A program made the translations under genes and the position numbers. 64,000 nucleotides of DNA from Eustoma russellianum (Eukaryota > Streptophyta > Magnoliopsida > Gentianales > Gentianaceae). Location of the stretch: positions 32,711,141 to 32,775,140 of the forward strand of contig AP025043.1 of NCBI GenBank assembly GCA_036186865.1, in the 5' to 3' direction. Shown piece after piece: positions 1 to 11,221 of this stretch; the stretch's first letter is position 1, and the number at the start of each line of letters is the position of its first letter. The notes below the pieces were generated by a model. The model was not told where the DNA came from and ran no database searches. It saw only the letters and a list, made by a program, of their open reading frames with translations.

Positions 1-293
1 GCCACAAAGCTTTGTCCAAATATATCTCCATTTAATGAACTAGTTAGTTCATTAACTTAAGTACTTCACTTAATGAACTAGTTTAGTTCATTAATTGTGG
101 CACCTGAAAATAGTACAACGACAACAAATGCTTGCCATATGATGTAAGGTTTAACGCTTCATGGCTTGTTAGTACGGCAACAATATATATAAACATATGA
201 AACATGTATATCACATAAACGTCTCATGCATTTCGTAAACTCGCACTATTTAAATCATGCATTTGTAAATCATTCAAACACTTTTTCTCAACA
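1..293 (-). repeat. C5: 5'-end fragment of a SIRE-like copia LTR
   Basis: The sequence is the reverse complement of the start of the long copia LTR found elsewhere here (for example 55696 onward). It shares the TTAATGAACTA palindrome cluster, the box reading TTTGCCATATGATGTAAG in other copies, and the terminal ...CTCAACA, which is the TGTTGAGA form of the usual TGTAGAGA start. The rest of the LTR lies left of the window. No polypurine tract follows at 294, so this is a 5' LTR of a minus-strand element or a solo LTR. It appears to have inserted into T1 LTR sequence. Confidence 0.8.
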
Positions 294-484
294 AGGGCCG
301 CATGCTACTTTAGGGCCGAGCCATTGGCGGAAAGAAATATAAAGGCCAGAAAATAATAAAGTGGCCTGACTGTATAAAAAAATTTAAGCTAATAAAATTA
401 ATATTTAGTGACTACAAAATTCAGTAATTTATTAAATAAAATAAACAAAAATAAATAAAAAAAGAAAAAATTAAAATATATATT
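294..484 (+). repeat. Left part of the T1 5' LTR (inferred)
   Basis: This stretch aligns closely to 50605-50784 inside the T1 3' LTR. Shared blocks include GCATGCTACTTTAGGGCC, GGCCTGACTGTATAAAA and TTAATATTTAGTGACTA. Since 43342-44470 is the right part of a T1 5' LTR next to its primer binding site, the simplest reading is that this is the left part of the same LTR, split by 42 kb of later insertions. It ends in an A-rich, TA-rich stretch where LINE L-C begins. The homology is visible by eye; the assignment to one split LTR is inference. Confidence 0.65.
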
Positions 485-682
485 TTTTATTTTTTTTAGA
501 TGAAGGACAGATGGTACCGTCCAGAGTTTATTTAGATATTTCCCTCACTTATGGCGGAGGAATACCGTGGTCACATAAATGTGTCCTAGCAATGGGAGAC
601 TCTCCCAAAGAAACTAAAGATTAAAATAGCTATAAAAGAGTCTATAAGAAAGTGATAAAAATGAATATATGACTGAAGAAAG
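485..682 (-). mobile_element. L-C: 3' tail of a minus-strand LINE
   Basis: Read on the minus strand, this holds the LINE 3' end also seen at 51160-51280 and 17345-17397. It contains CCTCCGCCATAAGTGAGG, then GGTACCGTC and a GATGAAAG-like block, then poly-A (poly-T here at about 485-498). It lies immediately left of C3, while the L-C body lies immediately right of C3. The two are therefore probably one LINE split by C3, with part of the RNase H domain and 3' UTR lost. Confidence 0.65.
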
Positions 683-3239
683 TGTAGAGAAAAAAGGGTT
701 TGAGTGATTTCAAAATATATAATTTAAATATGCATGACAACGTACATGACATAAACGTGTGCATGACATATTGTATATAACTTCCCTTATATAGTTCATA
801 TATATTGTTACCGTACTAACGAGCCATGAAGCGTTAAATCTTACATCAAATGGCAAACATTTGTTGTGTTTGTACTATTTTCAGGTGCCACCATTAATGA
901 ACTAAACTAGTTTATTAAGTGAAGTACTTGGTTAATTAAACTAAGTAATTCATTAAAGGAAGCAACATTTGGACAAGGCACAAAGGCAACAAGATGAAGA
1001 AAGGAAAGTTTCCTCCTCCTCCTCTCACCACATAGACGCATATATATACATAAATGTATATATTTTCAGATTTTTCGAAAAAGACACACACATGTATCCC
1101 AACGTACTAACGACACGTTACATATTTTACGTACGTACGTTAATGTCACACTACCATACTTAACTCATATTTATGAGTATATTAAGGTCTTATATCATAT
1201 GATATAAGTCATGGTGATGACAAATTAAATACGACATGTTAAAATGTTTTAAACCGAAAATTGTCGTATCGGGCGAATACCGAAACTTCGCCAACGTGTC
1301 ACGTACTTGCCATAAATAGATGGCCAGCCCCAACGCCTCAAAAATCTCTATATTTTCATGGGTTTGATGTTATTTCCAGTCATAAAATCATTCCATGTTG
1401 GCACACACAAATCACCCCACATCAAGGCCAAATTGTGGAGATTCCAATTTCAACTTTGTCACATGTATATGGCGCCACTTTAAGACCAGCCAAGTGCTGA
1501 ATATTAGTTTAATTTATGTATATTATGTGTTACATAATATATATAACATGTGCAAAAAGTTGGAATTTAATTAGAGAAAAATCGGGTAATCGATAAATAT
1601 CGAAAATTCGGTTTTCTACGTACACAACACATGGAACGTTTTTGGCACATCATACGACATGTATCTAGACAATTTTTACATATGTCATACATCTCAAAGT
1701 GTTCTAGAAAATTAAATTAAGGGCTGATTGGAATATGCCATGTGTGTATTATTAAATGTGCATTATTTTACAAAGTTTGCAAAAATAAAATTCAGCACAT
1801 GTCAAACACATTATACATGCCTACATCAGCTGAGATGGAGCATATGGGGAGCCTTGTTGGCATATTGATTGGTCAAGAATGAAGCATACAAAGTTGGTGG
1901 CTTAAAGAAAGAAGCTACGAATGGTAATATTTCAAATTTTGTCACAATTGTGACACATGCTGAAAATTCAGCATGTGCACTATAGAGCTGGCCGAATTTT
2001 ATCTGTTTATAGCCTATATTTTGTGTCTTGAAACATGTGATTAATTGGAAGACAAATTGGAAGTAATTTGAATAAGATATGAAAGTAAAATTGTGATATT
2101 CTGAATATCACACATGCTGAAAATTTCAACATGTGTGTGAATGTACCTTGGCCGAAATATTGGCCTATGTGATGTATAATTTTATTCCAAAATTGATAAA
2201 GATGTCTTGCACTAAATGGTGATTTATTTTTAAGAGAAAAATCAAAGAAAAATTGGTAACAATTTGAAAAGAAGACCCATGTATCACATGCTGAAATTTC
2301 AGCATGTCAAGTCTCACTTATGGCCGATTTTCTTAGCATTTTAGTGAGAAAATTATCTTGCTTAATTTATGTGATGATCTTGGAAGTTATGGTAATTGTT
2401 TTATGGTGATTTTGGCACATGTTTGTAGTGGAATTCTCAGATTTTCCTAGTCATCAAGTGATGACAACATTCAACCAATCAATGAGTGCCAAGTAAGCAA
2501 GAGTTAAACGATCATCCAATGAGGAGGTGCCAAGTAAGCAAGAACATGTCACAATGATGCAACATATTCTCCCAAGGACTTAGAAGATAATTTTCAAGAG
2601 GAGTAATAGCACCAAGGGGGGCGGCCAAATCAAAGTTAAAAGGAAAAGAAGAAGAGCAAAACAAAGACAAGAAAAAACATTACAATCTTGAAGCTTAAAA
2701 ACGCCTAGCTCTCTTCTTCTACACTCTCTTTCTTTCTTCTTCCTAAAAGCCTATTGTACTTACATTCATATACTTGAATAGGTTTCTCTTAGACCACCAC
2801 ATATTCTTTATCTTTGTAAAAGATTGATCAAGGTGTGATCAATCTTCAATCTTGTAAGGTGGTGGTGTTCGTGTGGATTGTATTCAACATACAAGGTTTG
2901 TAAAGGGTTGGAGTTGGTGTGTAACTCCATCAACCCTGTGGTAAGGTGTTTTTGTGTTGTGTGATTAGTGTGAACCGAGGAAGGTGTTCCTCGAAGACTG
3001 GAGTAGGTTGTTTATAACCAAACTAGTATAAAATTCTTGGTGTCATTTACTTTCAGCACTTATATTCTGTTTCAGCACTTTTTATCATTTTTGATTATGT
3101 TCGTAAAAATAGTAAACGTTTTTTAAAAATTACAAAACTTTCCAAAATCATAGAAACACGTCTTAAGGTTTATTTGGCATAAGTTTCAACCCTTTTGGAC
3201 AAGTATAAGTCACTCAAACGTCCAAAGTTCGGAGACTAG
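683..3239 (+). repeat. C3: truncated 5' LTR
   Basis: It starts TGTAGAGAAAA as in all intact copies and closely follows the C3 3' LTR at 35907-38334. A hand comparison of 684-812 with 35908-36036 shows about eight substitutions. It carries the three-unit palindrome array (1951, 2109, 2285), a TATA-like TATAAAAT near 3029 and the CACTCTCTTTCTTTC tract near 2721. It stops at about 3239, some 480 bases short of the LTR end, at a deletion joint with the inverted C1 LTR. The PBS, gag, protease, integrase and first part of RT of C3 are gone. Confidence 0.85.
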
Positions 3240-6191
3240 TTAAAATTGTTTTGACTCAAGAACTCAACTTCTGAAAACAGATTCTTTTTTCAGGACCAGT
3301 TTTAAACCTTTTTAAAACTAGGTTGTAGGTCTTCAAAAATTCTGAAATTTTGAGAGAACTTAGCCTCAGATGTTATGAGTGTCTCCAAAAAATTTCAGAT
3401 TTAAATTCAACATTTACCCCTTTCAACAATTGTTGGTGGTCAGATTGCGCGAATCAGCCAGAAACGGTAGACTGTTTTGAAAACTTTATTCCTATTTTTT
3501 CTTAACTCCAATTGCTCTGAAATTTTAACCACTAACCCCTTATATATTTTATTTAAATGGGTTGAAACAGTTTTGAAAAATTCTTTCGGGAAGTTAGTCA
3601 AATACACTCAAAGTCTCAACCTTTCCAAGCCTGAAAATCAGACTGCACTAGTCTAAGAACTTTGGATGTTTGAGTGACTTATACTTATCCAAAAGGGTTG
3701 AAACTTGTGCCAAATTAACCCTAAGATGTGTGGCTATGTTTCTAGAAATATTTGTTATTTTTTGAAAATAGTTTACTATTTTTACGAACATAAAAAAAGA
3801 GTAAACAGTGCAGAAACATAATATAAGTGCTGAAAGTAAATGACACCGAGAATTTTATACTGGTTCGGTTATAAACAACCTACTCCAGTCTTCGAGGAAC
3901 ACCTTCCTCGGTTCACACTAGTCACACACGCAAGTACACCTCATCACAGGGTTGATGGAGTTACACACCAACTCCAACCCTTTACAAACCTTGTACGATG
4001 AATACAATTTGCACGAACACCACCACCTAGCAAGACTGAAGATTGATCACACCTTGATCAATCTTTTACAAAGATATAGAGTATGTGGTGGTATATTACA
4101 ATCCTATTCAAGAATAAGAATATAAGTACCATAGGCTTTCAAGAAGAAGAAAGAAAGAGTGTAGAAGAAGAGAGGTGCTTGGCGTTTTTTTTGATCTCAA
4201 GAGTGTAATGCTTGTTCTTGTCATTTGTTTTGCTCTTCTCCTTTCCATTTATGCTTATGGCCGTCCCCCTTAGGTGCTCTCCCCCTCTTGAAAATTATCT
4301 TCTAAGTCATTGGGAGAATGATCTTGCTTACTTGGCATCTTCTCATTGGATGATCATTTAATCTTTGCTTACTTGGCACTTCATGATTGGTTGAATGTTG
4401 TCATCATTTGATGACTAGGAAAATCTGAGAATACCACTTAAAACATGTGTTAAAATCATCATAAAATAGTTGCCATAACTCATAAGATTATCATCCAAAT
4501 CAAGCAAGATAATATTTTACCAAACAATGGTAAAAAATCAGCCATAATGAAGTAATTAACATGCTGAAATTTCAGCATGTGTTTCATAGTGATATAATTC
4601 AAATAACTTCCAAATTTTCATTGATTTGTCTTTTAAAATAAATCACCAATTAGTTGCAAATATTCTCATCATTTTGGAAATGAAATTTGGACAATAATGA
4701 GGCCATAAAAATGTTCAAGATACATTCCCACACATGCTGAAAAATTTCAGCATGTGTGATATTCAAGATATCACACTTTATGGCTTTGTATCTTATTCAA
4801 ATTACTTCCATTTCTTCTTCCAATTAACCACATAATTCAAGAAATAAAATATGTCTGTTTTAGAGATTAAAATCGGCCACCATATAGTGCACATACTGAA
4901 ATTTTCAGCATGTGTTACAAATTAGATAAAGTTTAAAACATTACCTTTTGTAGCTTCTTTCTCCAAGTCACCAATCTTGTAAACTTGATTCTTGACTAAT
5001 CAATATGCCAACAAGGCTCTACATAGGCTCCATCAAGTGTGTTAGGTGTGTATTAACATGTTTAGGCATGTGCTGAATTTTATTTTTGCTAACTTTGTAA
5101 AATAGTGCACATATAATAATACACACATATTATATTCCAATCAGCCCTTAATTTAATTTTCTAGAACACTTTAAGATGTATGAAATATGTAAAAAGTGTC
5201 TAGATAAGTGTCGTATGATGTGCCAAAAATGTTCCATGTGTTGTGTACGTAGAAAACCGAATTTTCGATGTTTATCGATTACCCGATTTTTCTCTAATTA
5301 AATTCCAACTTTTTGCACATGTTATATATATTACGTTACACATAATATATATAATATAAACTTTAATTCTCAGCACTTAGCTGGTCTAAAGAGGCGCCAT
5401 TAACATGTGACAAAATTGAAATTGGAATCTCCACAATTTGGCCTTAATGTGGGATGATTTGTGTGTGCCAACATGGAATGATTTTATGGCTGGAATTATC
5501 ATCATATGAACGAAATTAATAATGATTTTTGAGGTGTAAGGGCTGACCATCTATTTATGGCAAGTACGTGACACGTTGGCGAAGTTTCGGTATTCGCCCG
5601 ATACGACAAATTTTGGTTTAGAACCTTTTAACGTGTCGTATTTAATTTGTCATCACCATGACTTATATCATATGATATAAGACCTGAATATACTCATAAA
5701 TATGGGTTAAGTATGATGGTGTGACGTTAACGTACGTACGTAAAATATGTAATGTGTCGGTAGTATGTTGGAATACATGTGTATGTGCCTTTTTCAAAAA
5801 ATCAGAAAATATATATTTATATATATGTGTAGGCGTGCCATATGCAGTAAATGGGGAGGAGGAGACTTTCCTTTCTTAGTCTTGTTGCCTTTGTGCCTTG
5901 TCCAAATGTAGCTTCCTTTAATGAACTACTTAGTTTAATTAACTAAGTACTTATGAACTAGTTTAGTTCCTTAATGGTGGCACCTGAAAATAGTATAAAC
6001 ACAACAAATGTTTGCCATATGATGTAAGCTTTAACGCTTCATGACTCGTTAGTACGGCAACATTATATATGACCTAAATAAGGCAAGTAACAAGCAATAT
6101 ATCATGCACACGTTTATATCATGCACACGTTTTTTTTCATGCTCATTTAAATCACATATTTTGAAATCACTCAAACCCCTTTTTCTCTACA
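3240..6191 (-). repeat. C1: 3' LTR (minus strand), 3' end clipped
   Basis: Reverse complement of the same LTR family. It ends at 6191 with ...CTCTACA beside the C1 polypurine tract, so it is the 3' LTR of C1. Compared with the C1 5' LTR at 31675-34680 it lacks about the last 66 bases (the part ending GATCCTACA). Hand alignment of 5150-5245 with 33635-33730 shows several substitutions, more than between the two C2 LTRs, so C1 is older than C2. Together with 683-3239 it forms a very large inverted repeat. Confidence 0.88.
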
Positions 6192-6427
6192 ATCTCCCCC
6201 TTTTGATGATTTTAAAAATAACTTATGCACATGATTTAAATCCTATCGCTCCCCCTTCAATCATGCATAAAATTCGAAATTTGAATTTTTAAATTTCAAA
6301 CAGCTCCCTCTTGATTTATACAATCAGTATCTCTCTCCCCTTAAATCATGCTTTCTCTCCTCCTTTATTTTGGAAAGTAAATCAAAAGATGCCTGTAAAT
6401 AAGGAAAGAGAATCAACTCAAATCAAG
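6192..6427 (-). promoter_or_regulatory. C1: polypurine tract and multi-PPT 3' leader
   Basis: On the minus strand the segment between the pol stop and the LTR ends CATCAAAAGGGGGAGAT directly before TGTAGAG. This is the plus-strand primer site of SIRE/Maximus-type elements. Upstream are four more GGGGGAG-like runs, some decayed. The same arrangement occurs in C2 (22515-22713) and C3 (35735-35906). No envelope-like reading frame is present between pol and the LTR. Confidence 0.85.
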
Positions 6428-7084
6428 TCAAATCATATCAGTTGAAATCATGCCTAATTTAGAACGAAGAGATTCATACGTGGCTTGATTTAAGGCTTTT
6501 GTAAAGATATCCGCTACTTGTGCTTCTGTGCGTACGTGATCTATGATGATATCACCATTGTTTACGTGATCACGAAGAAAGTGATAGCGTACTTCTATAT
6601 GCTTAGCCTTAGAGTGTAACACGGGATTCTTAGACAGATTAATGGCACTTATACTATCACAGTATATAGGAATTCTATTTATGGTAATTCCAAAGTCCGA
6701 AAGTTGTTGTTTCATCCATAACAACTGTGTGCAACAAAGGCTAAGTGCCATGTACTCAGCCTCAGTAGTGGACAAAGCAACGCTTGCTTGCTTTTTGGAA
6801 AACCATGAAATGAGTGAGTTTCCTGTAAATTGGCAAGTGCCGCTCGTGCTCTTCCTATCTATTTTACAGCCACCGTAATCTGCATCAGTATAAGCATGTA
6901 AGTTAAATTCGGAATCTTTATCATACCAAATTCCTAAGGTGGGCCTATGCTTAATATAACGGAATATTCTTTTTACCGCATTATAGTGAGACACCTTAGG
7001 TTGACTCTGATAACGTGCACACATGCATACACTAAACATGATATCAGGCCTACTAGCAATTAAATATAGCAAAGAACCAATCAT
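6428..7084 (-). pseudogene. C1: end of RT and copia RNase H
   Basis: This 218-codon frame is the last part of a Ty1/copia polyprotein. It begins in the RT connection (MIGSLLYLIASRPDIMFSV) and continues through RNase H, which degrades the RNA strand of the RNA:DNA hybrid. Visible landmarks are TADYGGCKIDRKSTSG, SWFSKKQASVALSTTEAEY and ADIFTKAL. It ends with its natural stop, just before the polypurine region. It is out of frame with the upstream RT piece because about 76 bases present in C3 are missing at 7088-7130. The frame itself is open. It closely matches C3 35162-35686, whose first methionine is an arbitrary start. Confidence 0.9.
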
Positions 7085-7143
7085 AGATCGATATAAAGCA
7101 TTGTCAAAATCTTTACCATGTTCATGTCATTTATATATTTAGC

Positions 7144-7944
7144 TTAACTTATGTGAATGCCTTTACTCGTTTGCTCAATCTGCAAGCTAAGAAAATAGTT
7201 AAGTTCACCAACCATAGACATTTCAAATTCGGATTTCATGCAATTTTCAAAATCTTCAACAAGTCTATGTGAGGTAGAACCGAAAATAATGTCATCAACG
7301 TAGATTTGAATAATAAGTAAATCCAATTTATCTTGTTTCAAAAATATTGTGCTATCTATAGTACCTCGTTTAAAATCATTTTCTAAAAGGAAAGTATCAA
7401 AACGATCATACCATGCTCTCGGTGCTTGCTTTAGTCTGTAAAGTGCCTTCTTTAGTTTGTACACGTGATCGGGATGTTTCAAATCTTCAAAACCGGGTGG
7501 TTGCTTCACGTATACCTCTTCTTGTATAAATCCATTTAGGAATGCACTTTTTACGTCCATTTGATACAATTTGAAATCTTTCATGCAAGCAATCGCATGT
7601 AAGAGTCGTATAGCTTCTAAACGTGCTACGGGTGCAAATGTTTCATCGTAGTCAATTCCTTCTTCTTGATTATAGCCTTGTGCTACAAGTCTAGCTTTAT
7701 TCCTAACAACCTTTCCTTCTTCATTCATTTTATTCCTAAACACCCACTTTGTGCCTATTATGGTCTTATCTTGTGGTCGTGGCACTAAATCCCATACATG
7801 ATTTCTAACGAATTGATTAAGCTCATAATGCATAGCATCAATCCAAGAAGAATCACTCAAAGCATCATGCACATTTTTGGGTTCAATTTCGGAAATCATA
7901 GCATGGAATTGATTTATTTCATCCGAAGTAATTCTTCTACGTGG
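7144..7944 (-). pseudogene. C1: copia reverse transcriptase
   Basis: Ty1/copia RT (RVT_2 type), which copies element RNA into cDNA inside virus-like particles. Visible landmarks are KTIIGTKWVFRNKMNEEG, ARLVAQGYNQEEGIDYDETF, MDVKSAFLNG and the catalytic IYVDDIIFGS. The YVDD box is intact. It is in the same frame as the integrase piece upstream and is separated from it by one TGA at 7945-7947, probably from an Arg CGA codon. It ends at a TAA at 7144 where C3 reads Gln (AGC CAA in C3, AGT TAA here), followed by the 76-base deletion. Despite an intact catalytic centre the polyprotein is broken. Confidence 0.92.
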
Positions 7945-9414
7945 TCACATGCGGTGAGTGATGTCGCCTATGATGAGATCATGTGGGTGATCTCTATGCC
8001 ATCTTGGTTGATTGTTTTCTATGTTATCATACATTTCTAAGTGATCATGCATTTCTAGTGTGTCCTTCATGTCATGCATATCAAATGTACCATCATCTTC
8101 ATTCAACACGGGTTTCAATTCAAAGTCATCATCATATTCGTTATCTTTATCAATCTCTCCAAATCCATTAAACTTCACATGAATAGATTCTATGATTTGT
8201 CTAGTAAGAGGATCATAACATCTATATGCTTTTGAATTTATAGAATAACCAACAAAGATGCATTCAATTGATTTAGATTCAAATTTATCTAAATTATCTT
8301 TTGTATTCAAAACAAAACATTTGCATCCAAACACACGAAAATAGTCAATCTTAGGCATGCGATCATTCAATATCTCATAAGGCATGTTGTTTATTTTATT
8401 TCTTATAGATAGGCGATTTACTATGTAGCATGCACAATTTACGGCTTCCGCCCACAGAAATCTAGGCAATTTATTTTCACATAACATAGTCCTAACAATT
8501 TCTTGTAGTGTTCGATTCTTTCTTTCTACTACTCCATTTAATTGTGGAGTTCTAGGTGGCGAAAACTCATGCTTGATTCCTTTTTCTTCGGAAAATGAAA
8601 GCATATCTTTGTTTTTAAATTCACCGCCTCTATCACTTCTTATCTTTTTCACATTGACACCGTATTGGTTTTCAAGTTGTTTGATTAATTTTGCGATTTC
8701 AATGGCACTATCATCCTTATGTGCAAGAAATAAAGTCCAAGTATAACGAGAAAAATCATCAACAATCACACATGCATAGTGGCGCCCACCAAGGCTTGTA
8801 GTGCGACTAGGACCAAACAAATCAATGTGTAGTAGTTCTAAGACTCTAGTCGTGCTTATTTCATTCTTAGGTTTAAGTGACTCACATGTTTGTTTGCCTT
8901 TTATGCAAGATTCACACAACTGAAAGTTGTCTAAATCAAGTGTAGGCAATCCTCGTACTAGGTTGTTTCGTTGGAGTTTTTCTAGTGTGGAAATACCAAT
9001 GTGTCCTAAACGTCTATGCCATAAATTCACATTAGGTTCATTTGACATAAAGCACTTCACTTTAGCGTCTACCACATCATCCATAGAAAGCGTAAAAATG
9101 TTACCTTCTCGTTTTCCTTTTAAAACGGTTTCTCCATTTTTATTTATTATATTGCAGTAAGGGTGAGTGAAGCACACATAAAAGCCATTGTCAATAAATT
9201 GAGAAATGCTAAGAAGATTATAAGATAAGTAGCTTACCAAATAGACATTGGAGATTCGAAGAGTGCTTGGATTTCCTATCGTACATTTTCCGATGATCTT
9301 GCTTTCGTTGTTGTCTCCAAAGCTCAGGTCACCCGTCATGTGCCTCGAGCAGCCACTATCAAGGAACCAATTATAGTTGTATCTTTTGATGTGTGGGCTC
9401 CCTGCAATGTGCAA
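7945..9414 (-). pseudogene. C1: copia protease and integrase
   Basis: A 489-codon frame with, in order, an aspartic protease motif (WFLDSGCSRHMTG, near residues 16-28), the GAG-pre-integrase zinc finger (H-x-H near HRRLGHIG with CESC), and the integrase core. Catalytic D, D and E are all visible in LHIDLFGP, RSDRGGEF and NGVVERKNRT. The protease cuts the polyprotein and the integrase joins cDNA to the genome, giving 5-bp target duplications. The domain order PR-IN-RT-RH defines copia, and the wording resembles the SIRE/Maximus lineage. The frame ends at a TGA that interrupts the linker to RT. It is not in frame with gag upstream. Confidence 0.93.
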
Positions 9415-10967
9415 AAATGATTTAGGTACCCTTTTAACTTTGGGTCCTTTCGAGTTAGTTAATCATCTCTTGGTAAAAGTACCTTTCGGTACCCTTACTT
9501 GGGTGATCCTTTTTGGTCCAGCAAATGGCTAGAATATAGATGAAGGTGCGATATAGTAGACATGTGGTGAATGCACTTTGGGCCTTTGCCCAAGAACTCC
9601 TTTATACTCATTGTATGAAGGACGTTTTTGATACGTCCTTGTGTGTGTGCGTAGTGCGTGGATGAAATGAATGCCATGTATGCATCACTCTTTTCTTTTC
9701 ATATCTATATGGTACAAAATTGTATTTCACATGGTATGAAGAGGAAGTGGGAAGTGATGAAGGAAGAGCCGGTTTTTGCGTCATCTTAGACGCCATTTGA
9801 GGCTTTGGGGTGTCTACTTTCCTAGACACAACAAACTTAGTTGGTTTGGTGGATACTTCATTAGTATCCACGTATCCCAAACCCGTTTTGTCACTGTCAT
9901 GCTTTTGTGATAAGATAATACGATGCAGCATGTTCGATCCCGTATCAAACTGTTTCATCATTTTCTCTAGGTCTATATTCCTTGATTTCAAATTTGAAAT
10001 CTCGGATTTCATTTCGTTATTTTGATTGGTCAATGATGAAATTTCTGTCTTTAATGCAGTGATGATGCATGATGACTCTTTCTTTGAATCGTCTAATTGA
10101 GCGACAAGATTCTCGTTAGAAAATTCTAACAATTTCTTATCTTCAATTAATCGCTTCTTTTCCTTAGCGAGAGTCTTAGTGAATTTATGCAATTTTAAAT
10201 ACTGACTAAAAAGATCATCACAAAAAGGCTCAGAGTCAGAATCAGAATCAGATGATACCTCATTAGATGCTTTGGACACAAAGTATACTTGTGCAGTCTC
10301 TTCTTCGGTTTCAGTCTCAGAATCCGATGTATCACTCCAGGTGGAGGCCTTTAGAGCACGTTTCCTTTGCTTGGGTTCTGAGACGAGTCTATTCTTGTTC
10401 CGCTCCTTGTCAGGGTATTTATTTGTTTGCTTTTCTTTATTGGGGTAGTCATATGATACATGTCCAAGTTTGCCACAGTCATAACATTTAACTTCTTTAT
10501 CATTTGACTTGTTTTTATTTCTTTTAGTTGATGTATCCTTATTTTTGTTTCTAAATAGGCTTCTCATAAATATTCTTAAGCCTTTAGCCAATAAAATTAG
10601 GTCATCGTTATCCGATTCAGAATCACTATCATCTACGTGATCGGAAGAAGTAGAGACGTATTCATTTGATTTAAAATCAATAGTTTTACCTTGTTTAGAT
10701 GATTCCGATTTCCGTATGGTGAGTTTATTTTCATACACCTTAAGTGATCCAATTAACTCTTCCATCTTTATTGAGTTTGTTTCTTTGCTTTCTTCTATTG
10801 CGGTTACTTTAGGGTCCCACTCTGATGGAAGGCTTCGCAAGACTTTCTGTACTTTTTCCTGCATGGTAAAAGCTTCACCAAGAAACTCAAGAGAATTGTA
10901 GATGTTAGTCAAACGAAGATCCATATCAGCAATAAATTCATTAGGCAATAGTTTAAACAACTCAAGT
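9415..10967 (-). pseudogene. C1: C-terminal part of gag and gag-pol junction
   Basis: This is the larger, 3' part of the C1 gag, the capsid/nucleocapsid protein. It holds the end of the UBN2-type gag core, a zinc knuckle VKCYDCGKLGHVSYDY and a long coiled coil (residues about 265-350 of the 450-codon frame starting at 10960). The knuckle's fourth ligand is Tyr, where C2 keeps Cys. Gag is cut at 10967 by C2 and resumes at 31200-31620. Near 9600 the frame stops and a second frame (9495-9677) carries similarity to the end of the C2 gag, so the gag-pol junction is shifted. The chain reading STL/ELFKLLP joins exactly across the two pieces at the CAAGT duplication. Confidence 0.9.
10963..10967. other. 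Target-site duplication of C2, left copy (CAAGT)
   Basis: CAAGT directly precedes TGTAGAGA of the C2 5' LTR. The same five bases directly follow the CCTACA end of the 3' LTR at 31200-31204. A perfect 5-bp duplication is what a copia integrase leaves. Confidence 0.95.
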
Positions 10968-11037
10968 TGTAGAGATAAGGGGGTTTGAGTGATTTTAAAA
11001 TAAGTGACTTAAATATATATATATATATATATATATA
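10968..11037 (+). repeat. C2: 5' LTR, first segment
   Basis: TGTAGAGATAAGGGGG matches the C2 3' LTR start at 22714. The segment ends in a (TA)n run (11013-11036), into which LINE L-A inserted. The LTR resumes at 17403. Confidence 0.92.
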
Positions 11038-11221
11038 AATACACACAAACCAGAGAGCTCCTCGAATGCGGCGATCCGGCGAAAAAGCAACGCGGCGGCA
11101 CTAGCCGCCGCCGCAACCTCCGATTGGCCAGGCCATTGTCAGCGATCCCCATCTCCATTCTTCCGCTATTGCCCGATATTCTTGAAGCTCCATTCTTTTT
11201 ATTTTTACAGCATCGACAGCC

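Noticed and set aside
6192..6427. Envelope-like gene expected in some SIRE elements
   Set aside because: The space between pol and the 3' LTR is only about 230 bases in C1 and C3 and holds PPT-like runs, not a reading frame.
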